Shown: positions 14,390 to 22,986, numbered from the stretch's first letter. The stretch: 35,202 nucleotides of DNA from Patescibacteria group bacterium (GCA_018063105.1 JAGOQX010000009.1:1-35202); one strand, 5' to 3'. A program made the numbers and translations. Notes: generated by a model not told the origin, from the sequence alone.

Positions 14390-17203
14390 CTAGTTCGTGA
14401 TCGTGATGCGCGTAGGATCTCCGATGTGCGCTGTGTCCGTTTGATCGGTACTAACCGGGAACAGAATGTACGTTCCAACATCGGGCGGCGTTTTCCAAGT
14501 GAATACGATTGTTGGATCGGTTGGTGCGACGTTCGTGCTAATGAGTTGTGTTGATCCATCCGTTGCTTGGAGATAGAGTTCAACTTTTTTAGTCTGGCTT
14601 AGTTCATTTGTCGACACGGAAACATTGACTGGAAATGTAGATCCAATAAGGGTCGTTCCACTCACTGGTGAAGAAATGCGAACGTTGAACGGTGAAGGGT
14701 CTGCGTTGAGATTGATGGTGGCTGTTGCGGTTCCTTTGTTACCGACATCATCGTAGGCGGTGACGGAGATATCGTGGAAGCCTCGTTCGAGCGCGTTTGG
14801 AAATTGGATAGCGATGTTCCAAGGCTCGGACTGGCTACTTCCGATGACAAGACCTTCGCAGAACACATCGATCTTTGTGATGCGACGCATCGCAGTGACG
14901 CTGATGTTTGCGATTGCAGTTCGTCCTGTAATTGTCTCGTTTGCTGCCGGAGAGATGATTGTGACGGTCGGTGCATTTGCAGCAGTGTGAATATCATCTG
15001 ATTCTGTTGGAGGCGTTGAAGTTACATTCCAGGATGTTCGAGTAGCCCAGTCTTGGACCGCGCCTTCCCAGTTGTTGAATTGTGGATCAAGTGAAGGATT
15101 TGATGGTGCTGGACCTTGAGGATCGTCTTTATCAACATAGTACAAAATATCATGTGCTACACGAAACATTTTTTCTTCAACCATGTCTGGCGGAGTGAAT
15201 TCCGTGGCGAGTTTCCCGCTGGCCTTGTCGATTTTTAAGAGCGTTTCAAAATCTCTTCCAAGAAGAACGGACTTTGTTGCTGTTGTTGGCGGAGGCGCTG
15301 GGAACTGCTCAGCGGGTTGATTTGCGAGAGCTCGCTTCATGAACGCTTGCCAGATTGGCGCCGCGATTTGCGAACCGTCAGCCCCGCGCTTCATTTCTGA
15401 GTTGTCATTGTTCCCCACCCAAACACCGGTCACGAGGGACGGGGTGTATCCGAGTGTCCAGGCATCGTGAAAATTATTTGTTGTCCCTGTTTTTGCTGCG
15501 ACCGGTCGTTTTGGAAGGGTTAAATAATTTTGAGAACCAAAGACATAGGTGCGCGCGTCATTATCTGAGAGAACGTTTGAAAGTCGTGCGGTCGCGTCTG
15601 CATCGACCACCTGCTTACCCTCCGCAGGGACCCATTCCTCAAGCATTTTTCCGTTCGCATCCTGTACGCTCAAGATCGCAGCGGTTGGCATCTGAATGCC
15701 GTTGTTTGCGAACGCTGCATAGGCGTTTGCGTGTTCAAGGAGTTTAACCTCACCACCACCCAGCACAAGAGAAAGGCCAAAGCGGCTACGATCACCGAGT
15801 GTGGTATATCCGAGTTGGTCAGCGAGATCCAAGACTCGGCTGATCCCTGTGAGATAGAGCATCTTTACAGCCGGAATATTCAAAGATCCCTGGAGCGCTT
15901 GTCTTGCAGAGACTGGACCATGTTCCTTGAAATCATAATTTTTTGGAGCGTAGTCTTTGAGATCGGTTTTGAATGTGGTGTTCACGTCCCAGAGTGTTGT
16001 TTCTGGTGTATACCCTTTCATAAAACCGGCAAGATACACGAGCGGCTTGAATGATGATCCTGGCTGACGTGGTCGTATGGTGACGTTCACCTGCCCATCA
16101 TTCTCTACATCAAAGAAATCTTTTGAACCGACCATTGAGAGGATTTGCCCAGTCTTTGGATCAAGCGCAATAAGCGCTGCATTGCTAAAGCTATATTTTT
16201 TTCCACGTGCATCCACGCCATTCTTTACCTCCTCTTCCGCAATCTGTTCTTTTTCCCAATCCAGCGTTGTGATGACCTTTAAGCCTTTTTGCTCAACGGT
16301 GGCTTGTCCGTATTTTTCAATTAATAACGAACGAACGTACATTACAAAATGTGGCGCTGAGATGTTCGCGATTTTTTTCGGAAGAATTTTTTTCAACGTA
16401 TCAACCGTTTTCGCCTGATCTGCCTGTTCCTTTGTGATGTATCCCTGATCCTGCAGCAAGCTGATGATGAGTTGTTGTCGTCCGACCAGTGTTTTGCGAT
16501 TGTCTCCGCGAAGCCCGGTGCCGTATGGTGAGTACGTATCCGGAGCTTGAGGTATTGCCGCAAGAAGTGCTGCCTCATCAACGGTCAAGTCTTTTGCCTG
16601 CTTTCCAAAATAATTTTCTGATGCGGATTCAATGCCGTACATGGTCGAGCCATACGGGATTTCATTCAGATAGAGCTGCAAGATTTGATCTTTGGTATAA
16701 ATGCGTTCCAGCTGAAGGGAGAGAACGATCTCTTTAAATTTGCGCGATAAGCTTCGTTCATTGGTGAGGATCGCATTTTTCACGAACTGCTGAGTCAGCG
16801 TCGATGTTCCTTTGATGGATTGTCCGGTAAAAACGTTTTTCACAAACGCGCGAACAAGCCCTGCCCAGTCGATGCCGTGATGCGTATAGAAGTTTTTATC
16901 TTCAATGGCAACTGTTGCATGCGGAACGTATGTTGGAAGGTCTTTGATCTGAACGAGCGTTCGATTTTCATCACCGTGCATTTCGTAGAGAAGGTGTGTT
17001 CCGGTACGGTCATAGATGCGCGTGCTTTGCGGGACCTCTCGTGACATCAGGGAGTTTGGATCAGGAAGATCGCGAGATGCCCAGGCAAGTGCAATAGTGA
17101 AGAAAAACGCGCCTAAAATGAAGAGACTCCCGGCAATGAGAGCGGAAAAAACCAATATCTTTCGAGGATTGGCTTTTGGAAGTTGACGGGAGAAAAGTTT
17201 CAT
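14390..17203 (-). CDS. Class A penicillin-binding protein (PBP1A type) with Ig-like tail
   Basis: A 937-residue bifunctional murein synthase. A cytoplasmic tail (1-16) and one membrane helix (17-42) lead to a GT51 transglycosylase with EDKNFYTHHGID (catalytic E101), GTSTLTQQFVKN (132-143) and ILQLYLNEIPYGS (174-186). The transpeptidase domain has SSFK (S383, K386), SLN (440-442) and KTGT (571-574), so both activities look intact. Residues 743-832 and 838-937 form two Ig-like beta domains of the kind found on surface proteins (APTVTIISPAANETITG, RISSPVSGTTLIGSTFPVNVS), replacing the short tail of usual PBP1A. It polymerises and crosslinks peptidoglycan outside the membrane. It is divergent from a 3D-domain cell-wall protein through overlapping promoters. 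Confidence 0.96.
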   Translation of the reverse strand: MKLFSRQLPKANPRKILVFSALIAGSLFILGAFFFTIALAWASRDLPDPNSLMSREVPQSTRIYDRTGTHLLYEMHGDENRTLVQIKDLPTYVPHATVAIEDKNFYTHHGIDWAGLVRAFVKNVFTGQSIKGTSTLTQQFVKNAILTNERSLSRKFKEIVLSLQLERIYTKDQILQLYLNEIPYGSTMYGIESASENYFGKQAKDLTVDEAALLAAIPQAPDTYSPYGTGLRGDNRKTLVGRQQLIISLLQDQGYITKEQADQAKTVDTLKKILPKKIANISAPHFVMYVRSLLIEKYGQATVEQKGLKVITTLDWEKEQIAEEEVKNGVDARGKKYSFSNAALIALDPKTGQILSMVGSKDFFDVENDGQVNVTIRPRQPGSSFKPLVYLAGFMKGYTPETTLWDVNTTFKTDLKDYAPKNYDFKEHGPVSARQALQGSLNIPAVKMLYLTGISRVLDLADQLGYTTLGDRSRFGLSLVLGGGEVKLLEHANAYAAFANNGIQMPTAAILSVQDANGKMLEEWVPAEGKQVVDADATARLSNVLSDNDARTYVFGSQNYLTLPKRPVAAKTGTTNNFHDAWTLGYTPSLVTGVWVGNNDNSEMKRGADGSQIAAPIWQAFMKRALANQPAEQFPAPPPTTATKSVLLGRDFETLLKIDKASGKLATEFTPPDMVEEKMFRVAHDILYYVDKDDPQGPAPSNPSLDPQFNNWEGAVQDWATRTSWNVTSTPPTESDDIHTAANAPTVTIISPAANETITGRTAIANISVTAMRRITKIDVFCEGLVIGSSQSEPWNIAIQFPNALERGFHDISVTAYDDVGNKGTATATINLNADPSPFNVRISSPVSGTTLIGSTFPVNVSVSTNELSQTKKVELYLQATDGSTQLISTNVAPTDPTIVFTWKTPPDVGTYILFPVSTDQTDTAHIGDPTRITITN

Positions 17204-17244
17204 AATGGAGTAGTAATTTTTTTGGCTAACTTATGGTTAAAAAT

Positions 17245-17273
17245 AGGATATACCCCTTGACCATAATGATCAA
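17245..17273 (-). promoter_or_regulatory. PBP gene promoter
   Basis: On the minus strand TTGATC, a 17-nt spacer and TATCCT, giving a leader of about 35 nt. It overlaps the opposing promoter at 17257-17285. Confidence 0.4.
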
Positions 17274-17285
17274 CCGAGTTATATT
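17257..17285 (+). promoter_or_regulatory. Promoter of the 3D-domain gene
   Basis: TTGACC (17257-17262), 17-nt spacer, TATATT (17280-17285). Its -35 lies inside the spacer of the divergent PBP promoter, so the two should not be occupied together. The overlap includes a near-palindrome, TTGACCATAATGATCAA. Confidence 0.6.
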
Positions 17286-17309
17286 TTGCCTCTAGATTCG
17301 CATCTTATT

Positions 17310-17846
17310 ATGTGGTGTTTTCATCAAAAGTTCAATCTCTCCGCGCACCAGCGACGCGTCGTGATGGCTGTGATTTTGACGATGGTGTCTACAACAACGC
17401 GCGTGCAGGCGGCCGCAGCCTCAGGGACTGTTATGGATATTCCTACAGTAAACGCGTATGAACAAGAGGCTGACGATGTTCCGTTGAGTAGAGGGTTAGT
17501 TGTTCCTCCTGCGGAGTTGGGCCATTTGAAAGAAAAAGTACCGCAGAAGCCTGCAACTCAATCAATTATTGTTCCGGTGACGGCTTTTACCTCAGATCCT
17601 CGCGAAACAGATAGTACGCCGTTTATTACAGCGAACGGAACGCGTGTTCATGATGGAACGATTGCAGCAAATTTTTTGAAGCTCGGAACACGGGTTCGTA
17701 TGCCGGATCATTTTGGTGAAAAGATCTTTATCGTTGAGGATCGGATGAATGCCCGATATGATCGGCGCATCGATATTTGGATGAGCCGAAAGGCGGATGC
17801 GTATAAATGGGGCGTACGAAGGGTGCGTATCGAAATTCTGCCTTAG
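17310..17846 (+). CDS. Exported 3D-domain (RlpA-like beta-barrel) protein
   Basis: A 178-residue secreted or membrane-anchored protein. Residues 20-36 form the hydrophobic core of a signal peptide, ending RVQAAAASG. The C-terminal 90 residues are a 3D domain: VPVTAFTSDPRETDSTPFITANGTRVHDGTIAANFLKLGTRVRMPDHFGEKIFIVEDRMNARYDRRIDIWM, with the three Asp of its name at EDRMN, YDRR and IDIW. Such domains form double-psi barrels as in MltA-type murein transglycosylases, so a role in peptidoglycan remodelling is likely. The ATG at 17310 is chosen because the promoter overlaps the earlier TTG of the open frame. Divergent from the PBP gene. Confidence 0.85.
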   Translation: MWCFHQKFNLSAHQRRVVMAVILTMVSTTTRVQAAAASGTVMDIPTVNAYEQEADDVPLSRGLVVPPAELGHLKEKVPQKPATQSIIVPVTAFTSDPRETDSTPFITANGTRVHDGTIAANFLKLGTRVRMPDHFGEKIFIVEDRMNARYDRRIDIWMSRKADAYKWGVRRVRIEILP

Positions 17847-17872
17847 TCTGAAAGAGACGGATTCTACACATT

Positions 17873-17898
17873 AAGCAGGCCTCAGTGCTTGCTTTTTT
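17873..17898 (+). terminator. Terminator of the 3D-domain gene
   Basis: AAGCAGG pairs with CTTGCTT (one G-T pair) around eight nt, followed by a run of T. Confidence 0.6.
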
Positions 17899-17916
17899 GG
17901 TATTTTATGATATGGT
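17889..17916 (+). promoter_or_regulatory. Promoter of the 441-aa gene
   Basis: TTGCTT (17889-17894), 16-nt spacer, TATGGT (17911-17916). The -35 overlaps the terminator of the previous gene. The leader is about 40 nt and carries AAAGG. Confidence 0.4.
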
Positions 17917-17961
17917 CTGTGGCCCTCAATACCGAGGGTACGCACATTGAAAGGTCGGCCA

Positions 17962-19287
17962 ATGCAAGGCAACCAGACGTATAAGATCGAGTTTCGAACG
18001 ATTAAACGTCGGGGTAGTACAAAGAAGATGCGTGTCGGTGTGTTTCCGTGGGGTGATTATATTCAGTTGCATGCAGTGACGATCCAACACGTGAACCCGA
18101 AAACGGAAAAGGTTGTGAAGGAATATTTCCCGCGAGGCACGTTGTGGCGTGCAAACGGTGAGCTCTACCAGCGAACCGGTGGAAAGACGTCTCATATGTC
18201 TGCACCGGATTTGTATTTGCTCGAGTGTATGGGAAAACACACGGTCCATCGATACGGCCGCGGAACGCTTGATACTGCCACGGAAGCAGCAGATCTCCGA
18301 GAGGATGTTGGAGTTGCGAGGGTCTTTGCGGAATATGCGCTCATGACCGGCTCCTTCCTTCCGGAAGATCGCCCCGTATTTGTCGCCATGATTCAGAACC
18401 TCGTCGATGCACGATCGCTCTCTCGCGATGTGCATCAGGTTGGTGCACGGGAACGATTTTCTCGTGGGCTCACGTTCACTGATCGATTGGGTCGTTTCAA
18501 CCCCGGATCTTCTGCAATGGTTACGGGTGCTGGTATCGCGCATCTTCTTGAGCGTATCGAGAACGTGAATCAGATCTCTTCGGTCGTAGATCGCAAGACG
18601 CTGTACGTTTTTGAGTACATTCAGCAGCACTTGGCACTGTATCGTGAGTTGTGGGACACGTTGCGATTGCATGCCGTTGGCGACGATCGCGGCAAGCTTC
18701 AGCGGCTGATCGAGATCTGTGAGATGACGACGGATAATGTTGAGCAGGAGCAGATGCGCCTTCGTGCTTGGCGATCGATCAGCATTATCCTGACGTCGTA
18801 TTTCGCTGCATTCCACCGTATCGTCGCGCTTCCGTTTCGGAGGAACGCGTATCACACGCGTCGCGATCTAGGTGATGCGATGCGATTGGCGCACGAGAAA
18901 AATGCTCCAGGTCTGCGATTTCAGATCGCAAAGATTCGGCAGGGCATCAGCTGGGTGTTTGCACTGGACTTCTTGCACCGGAACGTTCTTGTGAGCCTCC
19001 GATTCACACTTGACCGACTACGTCGACAAGCTTCGCATCATCGGCGCGGAACTGGGCAGAAGGGACCGCTCAAGATCGCCCGAGCCCTTGATCCGAAAGC
19101 GTTTGAGTTTGTTGATTTGCGTTTGGCTGACTTTATCCTTCGTGTTGAGCAGCACACGGACGCAGCGCTAAAGGTGAAAGTGCGTGATCGTGTGCTAACG
19201 CATGCACGGGCTGCGCAAAAAGCGATGGTAAATGAGGAGTGGCTTCTCGCGAAGCGCGAACTGATCCTCGCTGCCAGAGCATTGTAA
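17962..19287 (+). CDS. Conserved-looking protein of unknown function
   Basis: A 441-residue protein that I do not recognise. The ATG at 17962 is preferred over a TTG five codons upstream because AAAGG ends seven nt before it. The first 75 residues look beta-rich and basic (TYKIEFRTIKRRGSTKKMRVGVFPWGDYIQLHAVTIQHV). From about residue 90 the protein is mostly helical, with many Arg, His and Gln. There is no clear signal peptide; a hydrophobic stretch ISIILTSYFAAFHRIVALPF near residues 272-291 is the only candidate membrane segment. By eye the gene is GC-rich, and codon use (CGT, CGC, GAT-CGC pairs) differs from neighbouring GDPD and polA. It has its own promoter, ribosome binding site and terminator, so it is probably monocistronic. 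Confidence 0.7.
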   Translation: MQGNQTYKIEFRTIKRRGSTKKMRVGVFPWGDYIQLHAVTIQHVNPKTEKVVKEYFPRGTLWRANGELYQRTGGKTSHMSAPDLYLLECMGKHTVHRYGRGTLDTATEAADLREDVGVARVFAEYALMTGSFLPEDRPVFVAMIQNLVDARSLSRDVHQVGARERFSRGLTFTDRLGRFNPGSSAMVTGAGIAHLLERIENVNQISSVVDRKTLYVFEYIQQHLALYRELWDTLRLHAVGDDRGKLQRLIEICEMTTDNVEQEQMRLRAWRSISIILTSYFAAFHRIVALPFRRNAYHTRRDLGDAMRLAHEKNAPGLRFQIAKIRQGISWVFALDFLHRNVLVSLRFTLDRLRRQASHHRRGTGQKGPLKIARALDPKAFEFVDLRLADFILRVEQHTDAALKVKVRDRVLTHARAAQKAMVNEEWLLAKRELILAARAL

Positions 19288-19297
19288 GGAAGTCTCA

Positions 19298-19329
19298 CCC
19301 CCGCAGATTTAGTTCTGCGGGGGATTTTG
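19298..19329 (+). terminator. Terminator of the 441-aa gene
   Basis: CCCCCGCAGA pairs with TCTGCGGGGG around TTTAGT, followed by ATTTTG. Confidence 0.9.
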
Positions 19330-19392
19330 TTTCCCCTCGACAGTTCATCGGCAACTTGATACATTTCCCAGCGTTCCGAGTGACAGGGCTGT

Positions 19393-19418
19393 GCCACGTC
19401 GCTCGCGAGCGACGTGGC
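19393..19418. repeat. 26-bp perfect palindrome at the 5' edge of tRNA-Cys
   Basis: GCCACGTCGCTCG followed by its exact complement; the last three bases are the first three of tRNA-Cys. GGCTGTGCCACG (19388-19399) is shared with the palindrome at 2739-2764. It may be a promoter-proximal structure, a processing signal or a repeat family. Confidence 0.6.
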
Positions 19419-19490
19419 GTGGTAGCCAAGTGGTAAGGCACGGGTCTGCAAAACCTGTATTCGTGGGTTCGATTCCCACTCACGCCTCCA
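19416..19490 (+). tRNA. tRNA-Cys(GCA)
   Basis: Acceptor GGCGTGG pairs with TCACGCC (one G-T pair), discriminator T, CCA encoded. The anticodon stem-loop CGGGT-CTGCAAA-ACCTG has anticodon GCA. T loop TTCGATT. Confidence 0.95.
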
Positions 19491-19510
19491 TCGAGTTGGA
19501 CTCGATTTTT
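19490..19510 (+). terminator. tRNA-Cys terminator, first
   Basis: ATCGAGT pairs with ACTCGAT around TGG, followed by TTTT; it begins at the last base of CCA. Confidence 0.8.
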
Positions 19511-19524
19511 AAAGCCAGGAGAGG

Positions 19525-19551
19525 ATCCAGCGTTAGACGCTGGATTTTTTT
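19525..19551 (+). terminator. tRNA-Cys terminator, second
   Basis: ATCCAGCG pairs with CGCTGGAT around TTAGA, followed by a long T run. It stands in tandem with the first and overlaps the likely -35 region of the GDPD gene. Confidence 0.85.
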
Positions 19552-19563
19552 ATGGGTTTGGGC

Positions 19564-19569
19564 TATTAT
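19564..19569 (+). promoter_or_regulatory. -10 element of the GDPD gene (leaderless)
   Basis: TATTAT, eight nt before the ATG at 19578. A weak -35 (TGGATT, 19541-19546) lies 17 nt upstream inside the terminator. Confidence 0.5.
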
Positions 19570-19577
19570 CCTCGCAA

Positions 19578-20267
19578 ATGCTGGTATTTGCTCATCGCGG
19601 TTTTCCTTCGAAAACACGCACGGAAAACACGTTGGAGGCATTTCACGAGGCTGTTTCGCATGGCGTTGATGGAATTGAGTTTGATATTCGTCTTTCCAAG
19701 GATGAAGAGCCGGTTGTGGTGCATGATGCCGTGTTAAATCGCGTTGCTGGTGATTCACGTCGAGTGGCAGAGCTTACGTCAACAGAATTGGGCGCAATCG
19801 TGTTACGTGATGGTGGGCATATCGCAACGCTGAATGAAGTTACTGCGCATATTTTTGCGCCAACGCAACTTGATATTGAGGTGAAGACAGTGGATGTGTT
19901 GCCAGCGTTGATTCGAAAATTAAAAACAAGCGCGCATTTACGTGAACGAACGATCGTTTCATCCTTTAAATCATCTGTCATCGCTCGTGTTCAAGAAGAG
20001 CTTCCAGATGTTCGAACGCTACTTCTTATTTCTCGTTGGCCGTTGCCACTCCGGTTGAAGCCATTTTTTCACGTACTCGATGAGTTGAAACCGTGGGGTG
20101 TTGGGTTGCGCTTATTTTTATGTACGAGTCGTCGCGTGCGTTTGTTGCAGCGCCACGGTTTCGTTGTGGCAGGTTGGGACGAGCGAGGGATGGCGCGTGA
20201 AGCGCGGAACGCAAAAAAGCTGGGTGTTGATATCGCGATTTTGAAAAATCCCCCACTTTTTTTATAG
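19578..20267 (+). CDS. Glycerophosphodiester phosphodiesterase family protein
   Basis: A 229-residue GDPD-fold protein, expected to hydrolyse glycerophosphodiesters to glycerol-3-phosphate and an alcohol. It has the full active site: HRG (H6, R7), ENT (16-18), GIEFDIRLSKD (metal ligands E34, D36), VVVHD (H49, D50) and DIEVK (E98, K100). The barrel closes with VAGWD and DIAILKNP. No signal peptide, so it is cytoplasmic, perhaps recycling phospholipid headgroups. Start supported by the -10 element eight nt upstream. The polA start lies 25 nt after the stop. Confidence 0.93.
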   Translation: MLVFAHRGFPSKTRTENTLEAFHEAVSHGVDGIEFDIRLSKDEEPVVVHDAVLNRVAGDSRRVAELTSTELGAIVLRDGGHIATLNEVTAHIFAPTQLDIEVKTVDVLPALIRKLKTSAHLRERTIVSSFKSSVIARVQEELPDVRTLLLISRWPLPLRLKPFFHVLDELKPWGVGLRLFLCTSRRVRLLQRHGFVVAGWDERGMAREARNAKKLGVDIAILKNPPLFL

Positions 20268-20279
20268 CCTGGTTGCTGG

Positions 20280-20285
20280 TACTGT
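20280..20285 (+). promoter_or_regulatory. -10 element of polA (leaderless)
   Basis: TGGTACTGT: TACTGT with an extended-TG two bases before, seven nt from the polA ATG. The -35 is T-rich and poor. Confidence 0.4.
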
Positions 20286-20292
20286 GTAGGGC

Positions 20293-22962
20293 ATGAAAGC
20301 CCTCCTTATTGATGCCAACTCCCTGATTCATCGTGCATGGCACGCCTTGCCCCCAATGACGGCCGTAGATGGCACGCTAGTGAACGCGGTCTACGGATTT
20401 TCGTCCGTATTGATGAATATTTTGCAAACAGAACAGCCAGACTATCTTGCGGTGTGTTGGGATACGCCAGAGCCAACGTTTCGTCATGTCGCAGAACCGG
20501 AATATAAAGCACAGCGTGAACGACAGCCGGATGAATTTTATAATCAGATTCCCCTTGCGAAAAAAGTCGTCTCTGCTTTTGGCGGGATGAATGTTGAGCT
20601 ACCTGGGTATGAAGCTGATGATCTATTGGGAACGATTGCGACAAAGCTCGCGGAGAAAAGCATGGAAGTGACGGTACTGACGAGTGATCGCGACGCATTG
20701 CAATTAGTCGCGCCGCATATTCACGTGATGGCGTTTAAAAAAGGTGTGAGTGAGACGTTGATTTACGATGAAAAGACATTGTTGGAACTCACCGGTTTAC
20801 GCGCAGATCAAATTGCGGAATATAAGGCGTTGCGCGGAGATACGTCCGATAACTTGAAGGGTGTTCCGGGGATTGGTGAGAAAACAGCGACGGAGTTGAT
20901 TCAAAAATTTGAAAATCTGAAAGGAATTTTTCAGGCAGCACGAAATGAGAAGAGCGACATGACGCCGTCCGTCCGTCGTAAGTTGATCGAAGGAGAGCAG
21001 GCGGCGGAAGACACACTGCCGTTGGTACAGCTGCAGCTCAACGCGCCGATTCCGATGTCACTCGATGCGCTAAAACGAGAAGCGATGAACTCGGATGAAC
21101 TTCGTCAACTTTTTCTATCCTATGGTTTTAAATCTTTAATCACCCGCCTCGATCGTCATCAGATCCCCCTCCTTACGACCGTGCCTGCCGGCAGGCAGGA
21201 GGAGGGGCAAGGGGAGGTGAAGCGTGTGCCTCGTGCGTCCGTGAAATCAGACAAGCTGACAGAGACGGATTTATCGAGCGTTTTATCTGCAGCGAAAGAA
21301 TCGCAAGAATTATTCATCCACGTCCTCGAACAAGCTCAGGAATCATTATTCGCAGAACGTCCCGAACTTGCGCTGGCATCTAACGGATTGATGACACGTG
21401 TTACGCCATCAATCGTGAAGGCAAAAAGCTCGCATAAGCAACTCGCTGATATTTTTGCTGATACATCAATTCAAAAAAATGGTCATGGACTCAAATCTAT
21501 TTGGCACTGGTGCAACCGTTATGATCTCGATTTGTCCGGAATTAGTTTTGATACAGAAATCGCCGCGTATTTATTGTCTGCCGGCGAAGGTCATCATGAC
21601 CTCGAAACGATCGCAGCGTCACGTTTGGAGATCATTTTAACAGAGGGCGAAGATGCTCTCGTGCAACAACTCGAAACAGTGGTGACGTTGTGCGCAGACT
21701 TGCGACAAGAGCTGACAGATGAAAAATTGATGCACGTCTTTGAACGATTTGAGCGCACGCTGATTCCGGTTCTCGCGAAGATGGAAGAGCGAGGCATTTT
21801 GATCGATCGTGGTTATTTCAAGTCAATCTCCTCTGACTTCTCCGCGGAAAAAGCTCGGTTGGAGCATGAGATGATTGAACTTGCAGGCGAACAATTTAAT
21901 CCGTCGTCGCCTAGTCAGTTGGCGCATATTTTATTTGATACGCTAAAGATTTCAATCAAAGGGATCAAGCGCGGGAAGACGGGGTTCTCGACGGCTGCAT
22001 CCGAACTAGAAAAGCTAGAAGGGACGCACCCAATCATCGAAAAGATCAGCGAATATCGCGAAGTGAGCAAGTTGCTTTCAACCTACGTCGATGCACTTCC
22101 CTCTTTGGCAGATGCAGACGGACGAATTCACACGACGTTTAATCAAGCGCTTACATCGACCGGTCGTTTATCCTCTTCAAATCCAAATTTACAAAACATT
22201 CCGATCCGCACAGAGCTTGGCAGAAAGATTCGTCGCGGATTTATCGCATCACCGGGGTATCAATTACTGTCCTGTGATTATTCTCAAATCGAGCTGCGCG
22301 TCATTGCGGCGTTGTCGCATGACAAAAAGATGTTGGAAGCATTTGAGCACGGTTTAGATATTCACACAGCAACGGCCGCCGCGATCAACGGCATTGAACT
22401 TGAAGACGTCACAAAAGACCAACGACGCGCGGCAAAAGCGATCAATTTCGGAATCATCTACGGCCAAGGTCCACATGGCCTAGCAAAGAACGCAGGAATT
22501 TCGTACGAAGAAGCAAAACATTTTATTGATGAATATTTTCAAGTCTATTCCGGCATTCGTGAATACCTTGATCAAACAAAAGCCTTGGCACATGCGCGTG
22601 GCTATGTTGAAACACTGTTTGGCCGCCGCCGGCCAATCCCAGAGATCAATTCCCCTATTCAGCAGGTTCGTGCCGCAGCAGAGCGCATGGCAATCAACAT
22701 GCCGGTCCAAGGAACGGCGACGGGAGACTTGATCAAGCTCGCATTGATTCAATTGGCTGAAAAGCTCCCACAAATCTCATCATCAGCTCAAATCCTCTTA
22801 CAGGTTCACGATGAAGTCGTGTTTGAGGTACTGGACGAGGAAGTTGAAAAAGTCGCGCGCTCTGTCAAAGAAATCATGGAACATGTTGAAAAGATAGGGT
22901 GTCCGATTGTAGTGGAAGCGAAGGCTGGGAAGAGCTGGGAGGAGATGCGGAAAATTGTCTAA
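20293..22962 (+). CDS. polA: DNA polymerase I
   Basis: An 889-residue Pol I for gap filling and Okazaki-fragment processing. The 5'-3' nuclease domain (1 to about 290) has LLIDANSLIHRAWHA, GYEADDLLGTIA, VLTSDRDALQLV, LRGDTSDNLKGVPGIGEKTA. The middle domain (about 320-470) has the 3'-5' exonuclease fold, but the DxE motif and its partner acidic residues are missing, so proofreading is probably lost, as in Taq. The polymerase domain has motif A DYSQIELRV (from D662), motif B RRAAKAINFGIIYG (about 711-724) and motif C VHDEV (H839-E841). The linker after the 5' nuclease encodes an in-frame palindromic insert (21166-21207). Starts without Shine-Dalgarno seven nt after a -10 element. Confidence 0.97.
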   Translation: MKALLIDANSLIHRAWHALPPMTAVDGTLVNAVYGFSSVLMNILQTEQPDYLAVCWDTPEPTFRHVAEPEYKAQRERQPDEFYNQIPLAKKVVSAFGGMNVELPGYEADDLLGTIATKLAEKSMEVTVLTSDRDALQLVAPHIHVMAFKKGVSETLIYDEKTLLELTGLRADQIAEYKALRGDTSDNLKGVPGIGEKTATELIQKFENLKGIFQAARNEKSDMTPSVRRKLIEGEQAAEDTLPLVQLQLNAPIPMSLDALKREAMNSDELRQLFLSYGFKSLITRLDRHQIPLLTTVPAGRQEEGQGEVKRVPRASVKSDKLTETDLSSVLSAAKESQELFIHVLEQAQESLFAERPELALASNGLMTRVTPSIVKAKSSHKQLADIFADTSIQKNGHGLKSIWHWCNRYDLDLSGISFDTEIAAYLLSAGEGHHDLETIAASRLEIILTEGEDALVQQLETVVTLCADLRQELTDEKLMHVFERFERTLIPVLAKMEERGILIDRGYFKSISSDFSAEKARLEHEMIELAGEQFNPSSPSQLAHILFDTLKISIKGIKRGKTGFSTAASELEKLEGTHPIIEKISEYREVSKLLSTYVDALPSLADADGRIHTTFNQALTSTGRLSSSNPNLQNIPIRTELGRKIRRGFIASPGYQLLSCDYSQIELRVIAALSHDKKMLEAFEHGLDIHTATAAAINGIELEDVTKDQRRAAKAINFGIIYGQGPHGLAKNAGISYEEAKHFIDEYFQVYSGIREYLDQTKALAHARGYVETLFGRRRPIPEINSPIQQVRAAAERMAINMPVQGTATGDLIKLALIQLAEKLPQISSSAQILLQVHDEVVFEVLDEEVEKVARSVKEIMEHVEKIGCPIVVEAKAGKSWEEMRKIV
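21166..21207. repeat. Nested palindromic repeat inside polA
   Basis: Outer arms CCCCTCCT (21166-21173) and AGGAGGGG (21200-21207) enclose a perfect 16-bp palindrome TGCCTGCCGGCAGGCA (21182-21197). The insert stays in frame and adds a Pro/Gly/Gln/Glu-rich stretch to the interdomain linker. From memory, both arm types recur in CPR and other environmental genomes; that was not checked here. Confidence 0.65.
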
Positions 22963-22986
22963 ATTCCAATAGAAAAGATCAAAACA

